From the NCBI GenBank assembly GCA_965198795.1, contig OZ240674.1, positions 2,914,001 through 2,978,000 on the forward strand: a stretch of DNA of 64,000 bases, given 5' to 3'. Below, one piece after another: positions 18,248 to 27,600 of the stretch. Made by a program: the position numbers and the translations under genes. Under the pieces are notes generated by a model. It was not told where the DNA came from and ran no database searches. It saw nothing but the letters and a program-made list of their open reading frames with translations. Positions within the stretch are counted from its first letter, which is position 1; every line of letters starts with the position of its first letter. The DNA comes from G965198795 sp965198795. GTDB taxonomy: Bacteria; Pseudomonadota; Alphaproteobacteria; Rhodospirillales; Casp-alpha2.

Positions 18248-19692
18248 ACGCCGTTCTCCCAACCGTCTTCTCCGCCGCCCGGGAATAGGCCCGGCTCTTC
18301 ATGGGGATCTAGATGCTCGCCCGGCAGTGCGAAAACCAGGTCCTTGAAGGCGTCGCCGCGGGCTTCGAAATCGGGAAACTGATCGAACGACGCGCAAGCT
18401 GGCGACAGTAAAACAACGGCGCCCTGGCCACCGATGTTTTTGGCGTCGTAATAGGCGGCCTCGACGGCCTTATCCAACTCACCGGCGATGGTGAAGGGCA
18501 CCTTGCCATCCAACTGCTGGCCGAATGCGAGAGCCGCCTCGCCGATCAGGTAGGCGTGCTTGACGCGCGGGAAGAACTCAGCGAGAGGCGTAATGCCGCC
18601 GGATTTGGGCCGCCCGCCCGCGATCCAGAAAATATCGCCGTAGCACGCCAGCGCTTTTCCGGCCGCGTCGGCGTTGGTCGCCTTGGCGTCATTGACGAAG
18701 GCCACGCCATCCACCAAAGAGACCGGCTCTTGGCGGTGCGCCAATCCCGGATAGCTGTTGATGCAGGCCATGGCGACACGGGGCTCGACACCTGTGCGGA
18801 TACAGGCCGCATAGGCGGCCGCGGCGTTTTGCCGGTTGTGCCCGCCAGGCAGCGCCGGGTTCCTCTTCAGGCTGGTGACCGGGGTTTCCCGGCCCTGGGT
18901 GTCGTCATACAGAACGCCGTCCAGGACATAGACGCCGCCATCGACTTTCTTCGCGCCCGAGACGCCAATCACGGCCTGATCGCCAGTCTCGCGCAGTTCC
19001 TCGTAAATCGCTTGACCATATTTGTCGTCCACGCCGACAACGGCGGTGCGCGGGCCGGTCTGGCGGTGGAAAATCTTTTTCTTCGCCGCGATATAGCCGT
19101 CCATGCCTCCGTGCCGGTCGAGGTGATCGGCCGAGATGTTGAGACACACAGCCACGTCAAACGTGATGGAGAAGGTCAGGTCCAGTTGATAGCTGGACAT
19201 CTCCAAAACGTACGCGCCTTCCTCGCCCATGGGGTCGAGCGATAGCGCGGGCACGCCAAGATTACCGCCGATTTCCGCGTTCCTGCCGGAGACTTGCAGG
19301 ATGTGGCCTATAAGCGCCGTGGTGGTGGATTTGCCGTTGGTGCCGGTAACGCCGATGTAGCCGCATTCCCGTTGCGCGCGGCCCAGAAGCTCAATGTCGC
19401 CGATGACTTCCACATTCGCTTCCCTGGCCATTTTGACGGCGGGATGCGGTTCGGGGTGCGTCAGGGGAATACCCGGACTGAGCACGAGCGACGTCAGCTC
19501 TTTCCAATCGCAAGCGTACAAATCGACCAGATTGACGCCTTCCTCGCGCGCGCGCCGGCGCGCGTCTTCATTGTCATCCCACGCCCAGACGTCGGCGCCG
19601 GATTTCGCCAACGCTTTGCTGGCCGCGATGCCGGAGCGGCCCAGACCAAGGACGGCGACGGGAAAACCAGCGAAGTAGAAGAGGTCGATCAT
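18244..19692 (-). CDS. murD: UDP-N-acetylmuramoylalanine--D-glutamate ligase MurD
   Basis: Adds D-Glu to UDP-MurNAc-L-Ala. The ATP loop is GVTGTNGKSTTTALI. The central segment VLEMSSYQLDLT and NISADHLDRHGGMDGY are characteristic, as is the C-terminal LLSPACASFDQFPDFEARG. It has 482 residues with an N-terminal Rossmann-like domain (VAVLGLGRSGIAAS). It starts 16 bases after mraY stops. Confidence 0.97.
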   Translation of the reverse strand: MIDLFYFAGFPVAVLGLGRSGIAASKALAKSGADVWAWDDNEDARRRAREEGVNLVDLYACDWKELTSLVLSPGIPLTHPEPHPAVKMAREANVEVIGDIELLGRAQRECGYIGVTGTNGKSTTTALIGHILQVSGRNAEIGGNLGVPALSLDPMGEEGAYVLEMSSYQLDLTFSITFDVAVCLNISADHLDRHGGMDGYIAAKKKIFHRQTGPRTAVVGVDDKYGQAIYEELRETGDQAVIGVSGAKKVDGGVYVLDGVLYDDTQGRETPVTSLKRNPALPGGHNRQNAAAAYAACIRTGVEPRVAMACINSYPGLAHRQEPVSLVDGVAFVNDAKATNADAAGKALACYGDIFWIAGGRPKSGGITPLAEFFPRVKHAYLIGEAALAFGQQLDGKVPFTIAGELDKAVEAAYYDAKNIGGQGAVVLLSPACASFDQFPDFEARGDAFKDLVFALPGEHLDPHEEPGLFPGGGEDGWENGV

Positions 19693-19708
19693 ATCGCTCT
19701 TATGGCCT

Positions 19709-20797
19709 TTATCTTAATTTCAGCGTCGCCAGGCCAGCGAGGGCCAGGATTGAGGCGATAATCCAAAAACGAATGACAATGGTGGGTTCGGCCCATCCCT
19801 TTTGTTCGAAGTGATGGTGCAACGGCGCCATACGGAAGACGCGCTTGCCGGTGAGTTTGAAGGAAACGACCTGAACGATGACCGAAACGGTTTCCAGCAC
19901 GAACAGACCGCCGACGATCGCAAGGACCAGTTCGTGCTTGGTGATGACCGCGATAGTCCCGAGCGCGCCGCCCAGCGCCAGTGATCCGGTGTCGCCCATG
20001 AAAACCTTGGCGGGCGGCGCGTTGTACCAGAGGAAACCCAAACCGCCGCCGATCAAGGCGCCGCAGATCACCGCCAGTTCGCCGGAGCCGGGAACGTAAT
20101 GAAGCTGCAGGTGATTGGCGAAAATGGCGTTGCCGACCAGGTAGGCGATCAGCGCGAACACGCCGCAGGCGATCATCACCGGCACGATGGCGAGGCCGTC
20201 CAGGCCGTCCGTCAGGTTCACGGAATTGGACGAACCCACGACAACGAAGACAGAAAAAACAACAAAGAACCAGCCCAAGCTCAGCAGCAGATCCTTGAAG
20301 AACGGGAACGCCAGATGAGCGTTCAGGCCCTCGGGCAGATGGCTCGATATCCAGAACGCGGCCACGCCGGCGATGGAGACTTGCAATAACAATTTGAGTT
20401 TGCCCGCCAGACCCCTGGCGTTCTTCTTGGAGACCTTCAGGTAGTCATCCATGAACCCGATGAAGCCGTAGCCCACCATCACCCCAACGACCGCCCAAAT
20501 GAAGAGGTTGGCGAGGTCGGCCCACAACAGGGTCGCGGAGATTGCCGAGAGCAGGATCAGCAGTCCGCCCATGGTGGGCGTGCCTTTCTTGGTCAGCAGA
20601 TGGCTCTCCGGCCCGTCATCGCGAATCGGCTGCCCCTCTTTCTGCCGGTTTCTCAGCATCTCGATCAAAACGGGGCCGATTATGAAGCTGATAACCATGG
20701 CGGTGATCATGGCCCCGCCGGTCCGGAAGGTGATATAGCGGAACACGTTTAGCGCGGAAAACTGCTCGGCGAGCGGGAAGAGGATGTGGAACAACAT
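19709..20797 (-). CDS. mraY: phospho-MurNAc-pentapeptide translocase MraY
   Basis: Transfers phospho-MurNAc-pentapeptide to undecaprenyl phosphate, giving lipid I. It is a polytopic membrane enzyme of 362 residues with about ten membrane segments. Diagnostic motifs are the early loop KKGTPTMGG, NLTDGLDGLAI (aspartates for Mg2+ and substrate) and the late FRMAPLHHHFEQKGW. It begins six bases after the murF stop with AAGG just upstream. Confidence 0.98.
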   Translation of the reverse strand: MLFHILFPLAEQFSALNVFRYITFRTGGAMITAMVISFIIGPVLIEMLRNRQKEGQPIRDDGPESHLLTKKGTPTMGGLLILLSAISATLLWADLANLFIWAVVGVMVGYGFIGFMDDYLKVSKKNARGLAGKLKLLLQVSIAGVAAFWISSHLPEGLNAHLAFPFFKDLLLSLGWFFVVFSVFVVVGSSNSVNLTDGLDGLAIVPVMIACGVFALIAYLVGNAIFANHLQLHYVPGSGELAVICGALIGGGLGFLWYNAPPAKVFMGDTGSLALGGALGTIAVITKHELVLAIVGGLFVLETVSVIVQVVSFKLTGKRVFRMAPLHHHFEQKGWAEPTIVIRFWIIASILALAGLATLKLR

Positions 20798-20803
20798 GCC
20801 GCC

Positions 20804-22267
20804 TTAACATCCCATCGCTTGATGGGCGCTCTTGCCGGACCCATTGCCGTTACCATCAGACGCCAAGGCGAACAGGGCGTTCACCACATACACCATTTTC
20901 GAGCCGTAAGAGCCCTTCACCAGCACAATGTCCTCATCGTTGACGGCGGCTGTGACCAACGGCGCCAGCTTCTCCGCCGTCATGGCGTGACCGCCCCGCA
21001 TCTCACGGGGAATGGCGTCGAACAGGTGCGACATGCGAAGACCCGCCGTGAACACCAGGTCTATCTTGTTCTCGGCAAGGGTTTCGGCCAGACCTTGATG
21101 GAGTGATTTCGACTTCTCCCCCAGCTCCAGCATGTCGCCCAGCACCGCGATGCGTCGTCCGGGAGATTGAATCGGCATAGCGGAGAGCACGGCAAGAGCC
21201 GCTTCGACGGCGACGGGACTTGCGTTGTAGCTCTCGTCGATCAGGGTGAAGGTTTCCAGGCCTGTGTTGACTCGGTGGCGGTCGCCCCGGCCCGGTGTTG
21301 GGCGAATGGACTCAAATGTCCGCGCGGCCCGTTCGATGTCCGCGCCAACGGCGTTGACGGCGCCCAACGCCGCCATGGCGTTAATGGCTTGATGACGGCC
21401 GGCGGCGCAAAGCTCAAACGAGACGCGTTGGCCCAGAATATCAGCCTCGACACGCGACCCCTTGGAAGAAGGCCGGCAGGATAACAGGCGCGCATCCGCT
21501 TCCTTTCCTTCCCCGAAAGCGACAATGCGTTCCGCGCCCGCTGTCTTCGCGCGATCCAACAACCGGTCAAAATAGGGGTTTTCGAGCGGCAGGATGGCGC
21601 CGCCGCCCGGTTCCAGCCCGTCAAAGATTTCCGCCTTGGCGTCCGCGATACCCGCGACGCTGTTGAAGAACTCGATGTGAACCGGCGCGACGGCGGTAAT
21701 AACGGCGACATGAGGACGGGTCATTTTGGCAAGCGGACGAATCTCGTTCGCATGGCTCATGCCCATCTCGATGACCGCGTGGTCCGTATCAGAAGGCATT
21801 CGAGAAAGGGTCAGCGGCAGGCCCCAATGATTGTTGAGATTGCCGAGCGTCGCGTGGGTTTTGCCCTGATCCGATAAAACGCGGGCGAGCGCTTCTTTGG
21901 TGCCGGTCTTGCCGACACTTCCGGTGACGCCAACAACTTTGCCGTTGATGCGGGAACGGGCCATGCGTCCCAGGGCCTCCATGGCGTTAAGCGTGTCGTT
22001 GACGCGGAGCGCGGGCGCGTCCGGCGAGACACCATCAAAACCGTGTTCGACGACAACGGCGGCGGCGCCCCTGTCGAGAGCGTCCCGGCAAAAAGCGTGA
22101 CCGTCCATGCGGTCGCCTTTGATGGCGATGAAAAGATCGCCGGTCTCGACGCTCCGGCTGTCGATGGAAACACCATGGGCGCTCCAAACACCCTTGGCCT
22201 CGCCGCCCGTGGCCGTTGCGGCGTTGGTCTCGTTCCAAAGCGGGGGGCGAATATGCGGCTTAGCCAT
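20804..22267 (-). CDS. murF: UDP-MurNAc-tripeptide--D-Ala-D-Ala ligase MurF
   Basis: The last cytoplasmic ligase, adding D-Ala-D-Ala to the tripeptide. Seen are the N-terminal uridine-binding region (GVSIDSRSVETGDLFIAIKG), the ATP loop GVTGSVGKTGTKEAL and the C-terminal VLGDMLELGEKSKSLH. It has 487 residues. Its ATG overlaps the end of murE by 8 bases. A glycine/asparagine-rich stretch near the C-terminus (DGNGNGSGKS) is unusual but looks harmless. Confidence 0.97.
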   Translation of the reverse strand: MAKPHIRPPLWNETNAATATGGEAKGVWSAHGVSIDSRSVETGDLFIAIKGDRMDGHAFCRDALDRGAAAVVVEHGFDGVSPDAPALRVNDTLNAMEALGRMARSRINGKVVGVTGSVGKTGTKEALARVLSDQGKTHATLGNLNNHWGLPLTLSRMPSDTDHAVIEMGMSHANEIRPLAKMTRPHVAVITAVAPVHIEFFNSVAGIADAKAEIFDGLEPGGGAILPLENPYFDRLLDRAKTAGAERIVAFGEGKEADARLLSCRPSSKGSRVEADILGQRVSFELCAAGRHQAINAMAALGAVNAVGADIERAARTFESIRPTPGRGDRHRVNTGLETFTLIDESYNASPVAVEAALAVLSAMPIQSPGRRIAVLGDMLELGEKSKSLHQGLAETLAENKIDLVFTAGLRMSHLFDAIPREMRGGHAMTAEKLAPLVTAAVNDEDIVLVKGSYGSKMVYVVNALFALASDGNGNGSGKSAHQAMGC

Positions 22268-23738
22268 CTTTCGTCCCCGCCGCGATTGCCTTACGGGCTT
22301 CCGTCAAATCGTCGAACGGCAGAATTTGGCCGCCAACGATTTGACCTTGTTCATGACCCTTGCCCGTAATCACCAGCACGTCGCCTGCTTCCAAATCCGC
22401 GATGGCGGTTTCAATGGCGCGGCGGCGGTCGCCGATCTCCAACGCGCCGGGCGCGCCTTTACGGGCCTCGCGACGGATTGACGCCGGGTTTTCATCTCTC
22501 GGATTGTCGTCTGTGAGGATCACCATATCGGCCAACTTCCGGCAGGCCTCCCCCATGGGCTTCCGCTTGCCCGGATCACGATTCCCGCCGCAGCCGAAAA
22601 TGACATGCAGACGATTTTCCGTATGGGGCCGGAGCGCCGTTAGAACATTATTAAGAGCATCGGGGGTATGAGCGTAGTCGACGAAAACCGTAGCGCCCTT
22701 GTTGGTCGCGCCGGCAAGCTCAAGGCGCCCCGGCGCTCCTTTGACGTCGGATAGCGCCTCCGCCGCCTTGTCCGCGTCAACACCCGTCGCCAGGGCGAGG
22801 CCGAGCGCCGCCAGCGCGTTCTCCGCCTGAAACGCGCCCACTAACGGCAAGGTCAGCTGATAGGATCGTCCGCCGGTGAAAAGGATCAGTTCCTGCCCGC
22901 CGGATAGCGGACGGCGGCTGATCAAACGAATGTCCCGGCCGGACTGGCCGACCTCAAGCACCTTGAGCGGCGCGCCGCTTAATCGATCCCGCAACGTCCG
23001 GCCATGCGCGTCGTCCATGTTGACGACCGCCGTGCCGGTCTCTCCGAGAAGTTCGGTGAACAACCGCGCCTTGGCTTCGAAATAGGCGTCCATGGACGGG
23101 TGATAATCCAGATGATCACGCGTCAGATTGGTGAAGGCGGCGGCCGTGAAGGTGACGCCGTCCAACCGGTTCTGGTCGAGCCCGTGGCTGGAAGCCTCGA
23201 GCGCCAGATCCGTCACGCCGCCAACGGCGAGTCGTTCCAGGTCACGATGCAGGTCGGCGGCGTCCGGTGTTGTGAGGCCCTTATCCGTGTTGAAGGCGGG
23301 CGACTGGACGCCAAGCGTTCCCATGGAGGCGGCTGTCCGTCCCGCGTGAGTCCAGATTTGACGCAGGAACGAAGCGGTCGAGGTCTTGCCGTTCGTGCCG
23401 GTAACGCCGGCGATGGTCTGCGGTTGAGCATGAAAGAACCGCGCCGCCAGCAGGGCGTAGCGGCGGCGGGGGGCGTCCGTTTCCACGACGGGAACAGCGG
23501 AACCGCCGGGCGGCGAGGGGGTCCCCGGCGGCGCCAGCACGGCCGCCGCTCCCTTCGCGATCGCCTCGGGGATGAATGCGCGTCCATCGGCCCGAACGCC
23601 CGGCAGGGCGGCGAAAAGAAAGCCGTGCTCAACCTTTTGGGAGTCACAAGTGAGACCGGTGAAGCCGACGCCGGGCAATTCATCGAGCAGCTCGACCGTT
23701 TCCCGGATGGCGTGAATATCAGGCGCCGCGTCTAACAT
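22260..23738 (-). CDS. murE: UDP-MurNAc-L-Ala-D-Glu--meso-diaminopimelate ligase MurE
   Basis: Adds the third residue of the stem peptide. The motif TDDNPRDENP contains the DNPR signature of meso-diaminopimelate-specific enzymes, so this wall is of the Gram-negative mDAP type. The ATP loop is GVTGTNGKTSTASFL and the carbamylated-lysine region lies near FEAKARLF. The start is ATG 23738, one base after the ftsI TGA and with GGTGAG upstream; GTG 23747 is an alternative. The long open frame further upstream lies inside ftsI and is discarded. It has 492 residues. Confidence 0.97.
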   Translation of the reverse strand: MLDAAPDIHAIRETVELLDELPGVGFTGLTCDSQKVEHGFLFAALPGVRADGRAFIPEAIAKGAAAVLAPPGTPSPPGGSAVPVVETDAPRRRYALLAARFFHAQPQTIAGVTGTNGKTSTASFLRQIWTHAGRTAASMGTLGVQSPAFNTDKGLTTPDAADLHRDLERLAVGGVTDLALEASSHGLDQNRLDGVTFTAAAFTNLTRDHLDYHPSMDAYFEAKARLFTELLGETGTAVVNMDDAHGRTLRDRLSGAPLKVLEVGQSGRDIRLISRRPLSGGQELILFTGGRSYQLTLPLVGAFQAENALAALGLALATGVDADKAAEALSDVKGAPGRLELAGATNKGATVFVDYAHTPDALNNVLTALRPHTENRLHVIFGCGGNRDPGKRKPMGEACRKLADMVILTDDNPRDENPASIRREARKGAPGALEIGDRRRAIETAIADLEAGDVLVITGKGHEQGQIVGGQILPFDDLTEARKAIAAGTKDG

Positions 23739-23739
23739 C

Positions 23740-25617
23740 TCACTCACCTGGCCCCCCGTTCGCCGGCGGGGCAAGGGCGGACGGCTGGCCGCGTTCACGG
23801 GTTTCCGCCCGCTCGACAGCCGCGCGGAGGGTCTCTTCGGTAACCAGCGAGGCTTTTTCCGTCTTGGGTTTGGCGGGCGCGCCGGGGAAGCGGGCCGCCG
23901 CAACCCCCGGCGCGACCAGTTTCCTCTCCGCGGTCAGTTCCGGAATGCCGACCGCGGGGGGAACGCCAAGAACACCGGCCATGCGAGTGATGACCCGCTT
24001 CACGGCGGGGGCCGCGACCCAGCCGCCTGTCGCGTAGCCGTAGGTGTCCTTCCGGCCCTTCGGCTCGTCCACGGCGACCATGATGACGTAGCGCGGATCA
24101 TGAATTGGGAAAGCGCCGACGAACGACACGATGTTCTTGCCGTCTTGATAGCGGCCGTTTTTCAGTTTTTCGGCCGTGCCGGTTTTGCCGCCGACCAGAT
24201 AGCCGTCAACGTCCGCGTTCCGGCCTGTTCCCCGGCTAACCACCAGGCGCATCAGACCGCGCATTTTGGCCGACGTGTCGCTTGAGAAAACACGATTGGC
24301 GGGCGCGTCCGGGAGCGTGTCCGGGTCCACCTTGATCAAGGTGGCCGGGCGATAAAAACCGCCGTTCACCACCGTCGCGACACCGTTCACCAATTGCAGA
24401 GGCGAAACGGACAGGCCGTGGCCGAAGGAAATGGTGGCGGTGTTGATCTCGCGCCAGACGGGGGGCTGAAGGGGACGACCTACCTCAGGCAACTCAACGG
24501 GGGACGGACGCAGGAGGCCGAGCCGCCCGAGGTAGGTCTTTTGGGCCACAGCGCCCAAATCGAGCGCCATTTTCGCGGCGCCAATGTTCGAGGAATGGAC
24601 AAGAATTTCCGGCAGCGAGAGCCACCGGTTCTTCGGTTTGAAGTCTTTGATGGTGTAACGGGCGAGACGAATGGGTTTGGTGGCGTCATAGCCGCCCGAC
24701 AAGCCGACCACACCCGCGTCGAGCGCCATGGCCGCCGTCAGCAGCTTGAACGACGAGCCCATTTCGTAGACGCCCTTGGTCATCCGGTTGAATCCGGGCT
24801 TCTTGAGCAGGTTCCCCGGCTTGTGCGGGTCGAAGTCCGGCATGGAAACCATGGCGATGATCTCCGACGTATTGGCGTCCATCACCGCCGCCATGCCGCC
24901 GATGGCGGAAAATCGGTCGATGGCGTGCCGCAATTCGGAGCGCACAATGGATTGAACGCGAATGTCGAGCGATAACTGAACCGGCGAGCCGCCCGCGTTC
25001 AGGGGCGCGTCGAAACGTTTCTCGACGCCGCCGAGGCCGCGGCTGTCCACATCAGTGGCCCCCAAAACATGGGACGCCAGGCGGCCATGGGGATAAACCC
25101 GCTGCTCGCCGCGCTCGAACCAGACGCCCGGGATGCCGAGACGGTGCGCGGCGAAATGTTCCGCAGGCGTTAGGCCGCGCTTTAGATAGACGAAGCGTCC
25201 CTTGGCCGTCAGGCGGGAGATCAGGACGTCCCGGTCCAGCCCGGGCAAGGCGCGCGCCAACCTGTCCGCGGCCTCTTCCGCGTCCAGAACCTTCTTGGGA
25301 TCCGCATAGAGCGACACCGTCGGCAAGGACGTCGCCAGCACAACGCCATTGCGGTCAATGATGTCGGCGCGGCGACGCTCGGTTTCCGGCGTCAGCACGC
25401 GCTGGGCGAGCCGGGGCGCGTCCCGGTCCGTCAAAAGGGTCAGGTCGACGACCCGGTAACCGATCACGGCAAATCCCAAAGCAAGGACAAGCCCCGTCAG
25501 CGCCAAGCGGTTGCGCCCGGTCTCCAGGGCCGCGCGCTCGCGTTTCAGGGCTTCCGGCACATCGCCGCTCACCTTGGTCGCCATACGGTCGAACAGGTCC
25601 TGTTGACGCTTGATCAT
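23740..25617 (-). CDS. ftsI: septal transpeptidase FtsI (PBP3)
   Basis: A class B penicillin-binding protein that cross-links septal peptidoglycan. A short cytoplasmic region is followed by one membrane anchor (residues about 38-60). A dimerisation domain comes next, then the transpeptidase: SxxK at S288-K291 (MGSSFK), SxN at S342-N344 (HSSN), and KTG at K478-G480 (VGGKTGTAEK). The Ala/Pro-rich C-terminal tail is long. It has 625 residues. The ATGA overlap with ftsL couples the two divisome partners. Confidence 0.97.
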   Translation of the reverse strand: MIKRQQDLFDRMATKVSGDVPEALKRERAALETGRNRLALTGLVLALGFAVIGYRVVDLTLLTDRDAPRLAQRVLTPETERRRADIIDRNGVVLATSLPTVSLYADPKKVLDAEEAADRLARALPGLDRDVLISRLTAKGRFVYLKRGLTPAEHFAAHRLGIPGVWFERGEQRVYPHGRLASHVLGATDVDSRGLGGVEKRFDAPLNAGGSPVQLSLDIRVQSIVRSELRHAIDRFSAIGGMAAVMDANTSEIIAMVSMPDFDPHKPGNLLKKPGFNRMTKGVYEMGSSFKLLTAAMALDAGVVGLSGGYDATKPIRLARYTIKDFKPKNRWLSLPEILVHSSNIGAAKMALDLGAVAQKTYLGRLGLLRPSPVELPEVGRPLQPPVWREINTATISFGHGLSVSPLQLVNGVATVVNGGFYRPATLIKVDPDTLPDAPANRVFSSDTSAKMRGLMRLVVSRGTGRNADVDGYLVGGKTGTAEKLKNGRYQDGKNIVSFVGAFPIHDPRYVIMVAVDEPKGRKDTYGYATGGWVAAPAVKRVITRMAGVLGVPPAVGIPELTAERKLVAPGVAAARFPGAPAKPKTEKASLVTEETLRAAVERAETRERGQPSALAPPANGGPGE

Positions 25618-25967
25618 TGGGCGCCCTCCGCAACCCGGGCGCCGGTCTCGATCAGGCTGGGCCGCACTAGGCCGCCGGCGTCCACATTGGAACCGCGCCA
25701 GGGAATGCTCTGCGGGTGGGCGACCTTATCCGCGCCCATGGGCTCGTATTTCAGATACCGCCGGGCCAGCGTCTTCAGGCGCTCCGGGTCGTTCAAGTGA
25801 CTCCATTCGGCTTCCAGCACATGGATTGCCTGACGATCCTCGGTGATGCCCTTATTGATCCCTTCCAACTGTTTTTCGAGGTCCTGAACCTGATAGCTGA
25901 CCAGGAACAAGGCCAGCGTCATCAAACCGGCCACGAGTAATGCGAAGAAGGTCGTTTCACGTCTCAT
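25614..25967 (-). CDS. ftsL: cell division protein FtsL
   Basis: A small bitopic membrane protein that pairs with FtsB and activates FtsWI. One membrane segment (FFALLVAGLMTLALFLVSY) is followed by a short coiled coil (VQDLEKQLEGINKGITED) and a conserved LNDPERLKTLARRYL block. It has 117 residues. Identity rests on position between rsmH and ftsI plus this architecture. ATGA overlaps on both sides. Confidence 0.92.
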   Translation of the reverse strand: MRRETTFFALLVAGLMTLALFLVSYQVQDLEKQLEGINKGITEDRQAIHVLEAEWSHLNDPERLKTLARRYLKYEPMGADKVAHPQSIPWRGSNVDAGGLVRPSLIETGARVAEGAQ

Positions 25968-26917
25968 GCGGCTTCCTCCGTCACGAGTTCGTCCGTGCGT
26001 TCCGCCGCGCGCAGACGCGCGGACCGGGCGCGGGGATTCGCGTTCTCTTCCGTTTTGGACGGTTTGATAGCGCCCCGCCTCAGAAGACGGAACGTGGGCC
26101 GCGCCTCCGTGGGGATGTCGGGCGTGTGGCGCGAGCCTCGCGCGCGGCCTTCCGTCCGCTCCGCGAGGAACGCCTTGACGCGCTTGTCCTCCAACGAATG
26201 GAACGAGACGACGGCCAGCCGCCCGCCAGGCGTCAACAATGCCTCGGCGCCCTTGAGCGCCCGGTCCAGCTGCGCCAATTCGTCATTGACGAAAATCCGG
26301 AGCGCCTGAAAGGTCCGGGTCGCCGGGTCTATGCCGTCTTTGGATTTCCGCACCACCGAGCGGATCAGGTCCGCCAACTGGATGGTGCGGGTAATGGGGG
26401 AGCGCCCGCGCAACTCAACGATGGCCCTGGCGATCTTCCGGGACGCCCGTTCCTCACCTAGTTGATAGATCAGGTCCGCAAGCTCGGCTTCCGCCGTTTC
26501 ATTGACGACATTGGCCGCAGACCGTCCGGATTGCTCCATCCGCATATCGAGCGGCCCGTCGAGGCGGAACGAAAAGCCCCGCGCCGGATCGTCGATTTGC
26601 ATCGACGAGACGCCGATGTCGAGCGCGACGCCGTCGATCCGTTCAACACCGACGTTCGCCAACAATTCCCTCATGTCGCCGAAGCGTCCCGCCAACACGG
26701 TCAGACGACCGTGGCGCCCCGCCGCCAGGTCGCGGCCCATGTCCTGGGCGAGCGGATCGCGGTCTATGCCCCAGACTGTGCAGTCCGCCGCTTCCAACAG
26801 CGCTTTTGAATAGCCGCCCGCGCCAAAGGTGGCATCTAAATAAACGCCGCCGTCGCGCGGATTAAGCGCGTCGATGACTTCCTCCAGCAAGACCGGGACG
26901 TGCGGTTGCGCGCTCAT
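25964..26917 (-). CDS. rsmH: 16S rRNA m4C1402 methyltransferase RsmH
   Basis: Methylates N4 of C1402 in the decoding centre of 16S rRNA using S-adenosylmethionine. The N-terminus HVPVLLEEVIDALNP and the SAM loop DATFGAGGYSKALLEA are standard; ALDIGVSSMQIDDPARGFSF and the late VVSFHSLEDKRVK are family hallmarks. It has 317 residues. It overlaps mraZ and ftsL by ATGA at each end, as in most dcw clusters. Confidence 0.97.
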   Translation of the reverse strand: MSAQPHVPVLLEEVIDALNPRDGGVYLDATFGAGGYSKALLEAADCTVWGIDRDPLAQDMGRDLAAGRHGRLTVLAGRFGDMRELLANVGVERIDGVALDIGVSSMQIDDPARGFSFRLDGPLDMRMEQSGRSAANVVNETAEAELADLIYQLGEERASRKIARAIVELRGRSPITRTIQLADLIRSVVRKSKDGIDPATRTFQALRIFVNDELAQLDRALKGAEALLTPGGRLAVVSFHSLEDKRVKAFLAERTEGRARGSRHTPDIPTEARPTFRLLRRGAIKPSKTEENANPRARSARLRAAERTDELVTEEAA

Positions 26918-27393
26918 GAGCCGCCCCCGTCCATCGCCGGTTTTTTCGGCAGCGTCGCTTTGCGCGCCCGGGCGCGTTCAAACGCGGCCTTTCGCACCAG
27001 CTCGTATTTCGCCGGATTCCACAGATACATGCTTCCGCCGCGCGAGGCGAACAGCACTTCGCCCTTGATCCCGGCGTGGCTGATCAACTCCCCGGGCAAA
27101 ACGACGCGGCCTTCCGGGTCGAACGGCAGCTGATGGGCGCTCTCCAACACGGCGATGGCCATGTCGTCCTGGTCCTCGGAAAATTCGTCCATATCGTCAA
27201 TACGGTCCGCCATGGACCGCATCCAGCCCTCCCCGGCGGCGCGGAGCGCTTCGTCCTTGAAACTCGGAAACACGAACAGACCTTGAAAGCCGTCATCGCC
27301 CGCCGATTTGAGAATCGATTCGCGGAGCGGTTTGGGCACGCTGACGCGTCCCTTCTTGTCGATCCTGTTCACGTGCCGGCCGACCAGCAACAT
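26914..27393 (-). CDS. mraZ: transcriptional regulator MraZ
   Basis: A SpoVT/AbrB-fold DNA-binding protein that represses the dcw operon in E. coli and other bacteria. Two MraZ repeats are visible: NRIDKKGRVSVPKPLRE near residue 10 and LPFDPEGRVVLPGELISHAGI near residue 90. It has 159 residues. GGAG lies nine bases before the ATG. It is the first gene of the dcw operon; a candidate operator and promoter lie 160-210 bases upstream. Confidence 0.96.
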   Translation of the reverse strand: MLLVGRHVNRIDKKGRVSVPKPLRESILKSAGDDGFQGLFVFPSFKDEALRAAGEGWMRSMADRIDDMDEFSEDQDDMAIAVLESAHQLPFDPEGRVVLPGELISHAGIKGEVLFASRGGSMYLWNPAKYELVRKAAFERARARKATLPKKPAMDGGGS

Positions 27394-27550
27394 CGAACCA
27401 CTCCAGCGCCAGACCCTGTTTCATAAATTATTTCAGAAACTTGAACGGAAGACGCCCAGGCGGCGCATGGCTTGTCTGTCCGTCCCGCCCATAACCGCCG
27501 TCCCTGCCTTGGCGGGGTCCAGCGACGGTTTTTGGGCGCCGGTGAACCTT

Positions 27551-27600
27551 CATGGGATATTTTGGGATATCATGGGTATTTATGGGTGTCAATGGAATTT
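27551..27600 (-). promoter_or_regulatory. dcw operon promoter with MraZ-box-like TGGG array
   Basis: On the plus strand TGGG occurs at 27553, 27563, 27573 and 27583 and TGGA at 27593, exactly 10 bp apart. MraZ operators are known as direct TGGGN repeats with about 5-nt spacers. On the minus strand a perfect TTGACA (27592-27587) followed at 17 bases by TATCCC lies inside the array, pointing toward mraZ. Binding across the array would cover the promoter. The boxes read toward csaA, opposite to the operon. I could not check whether that orientation is usual. Confidence 0.6.
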
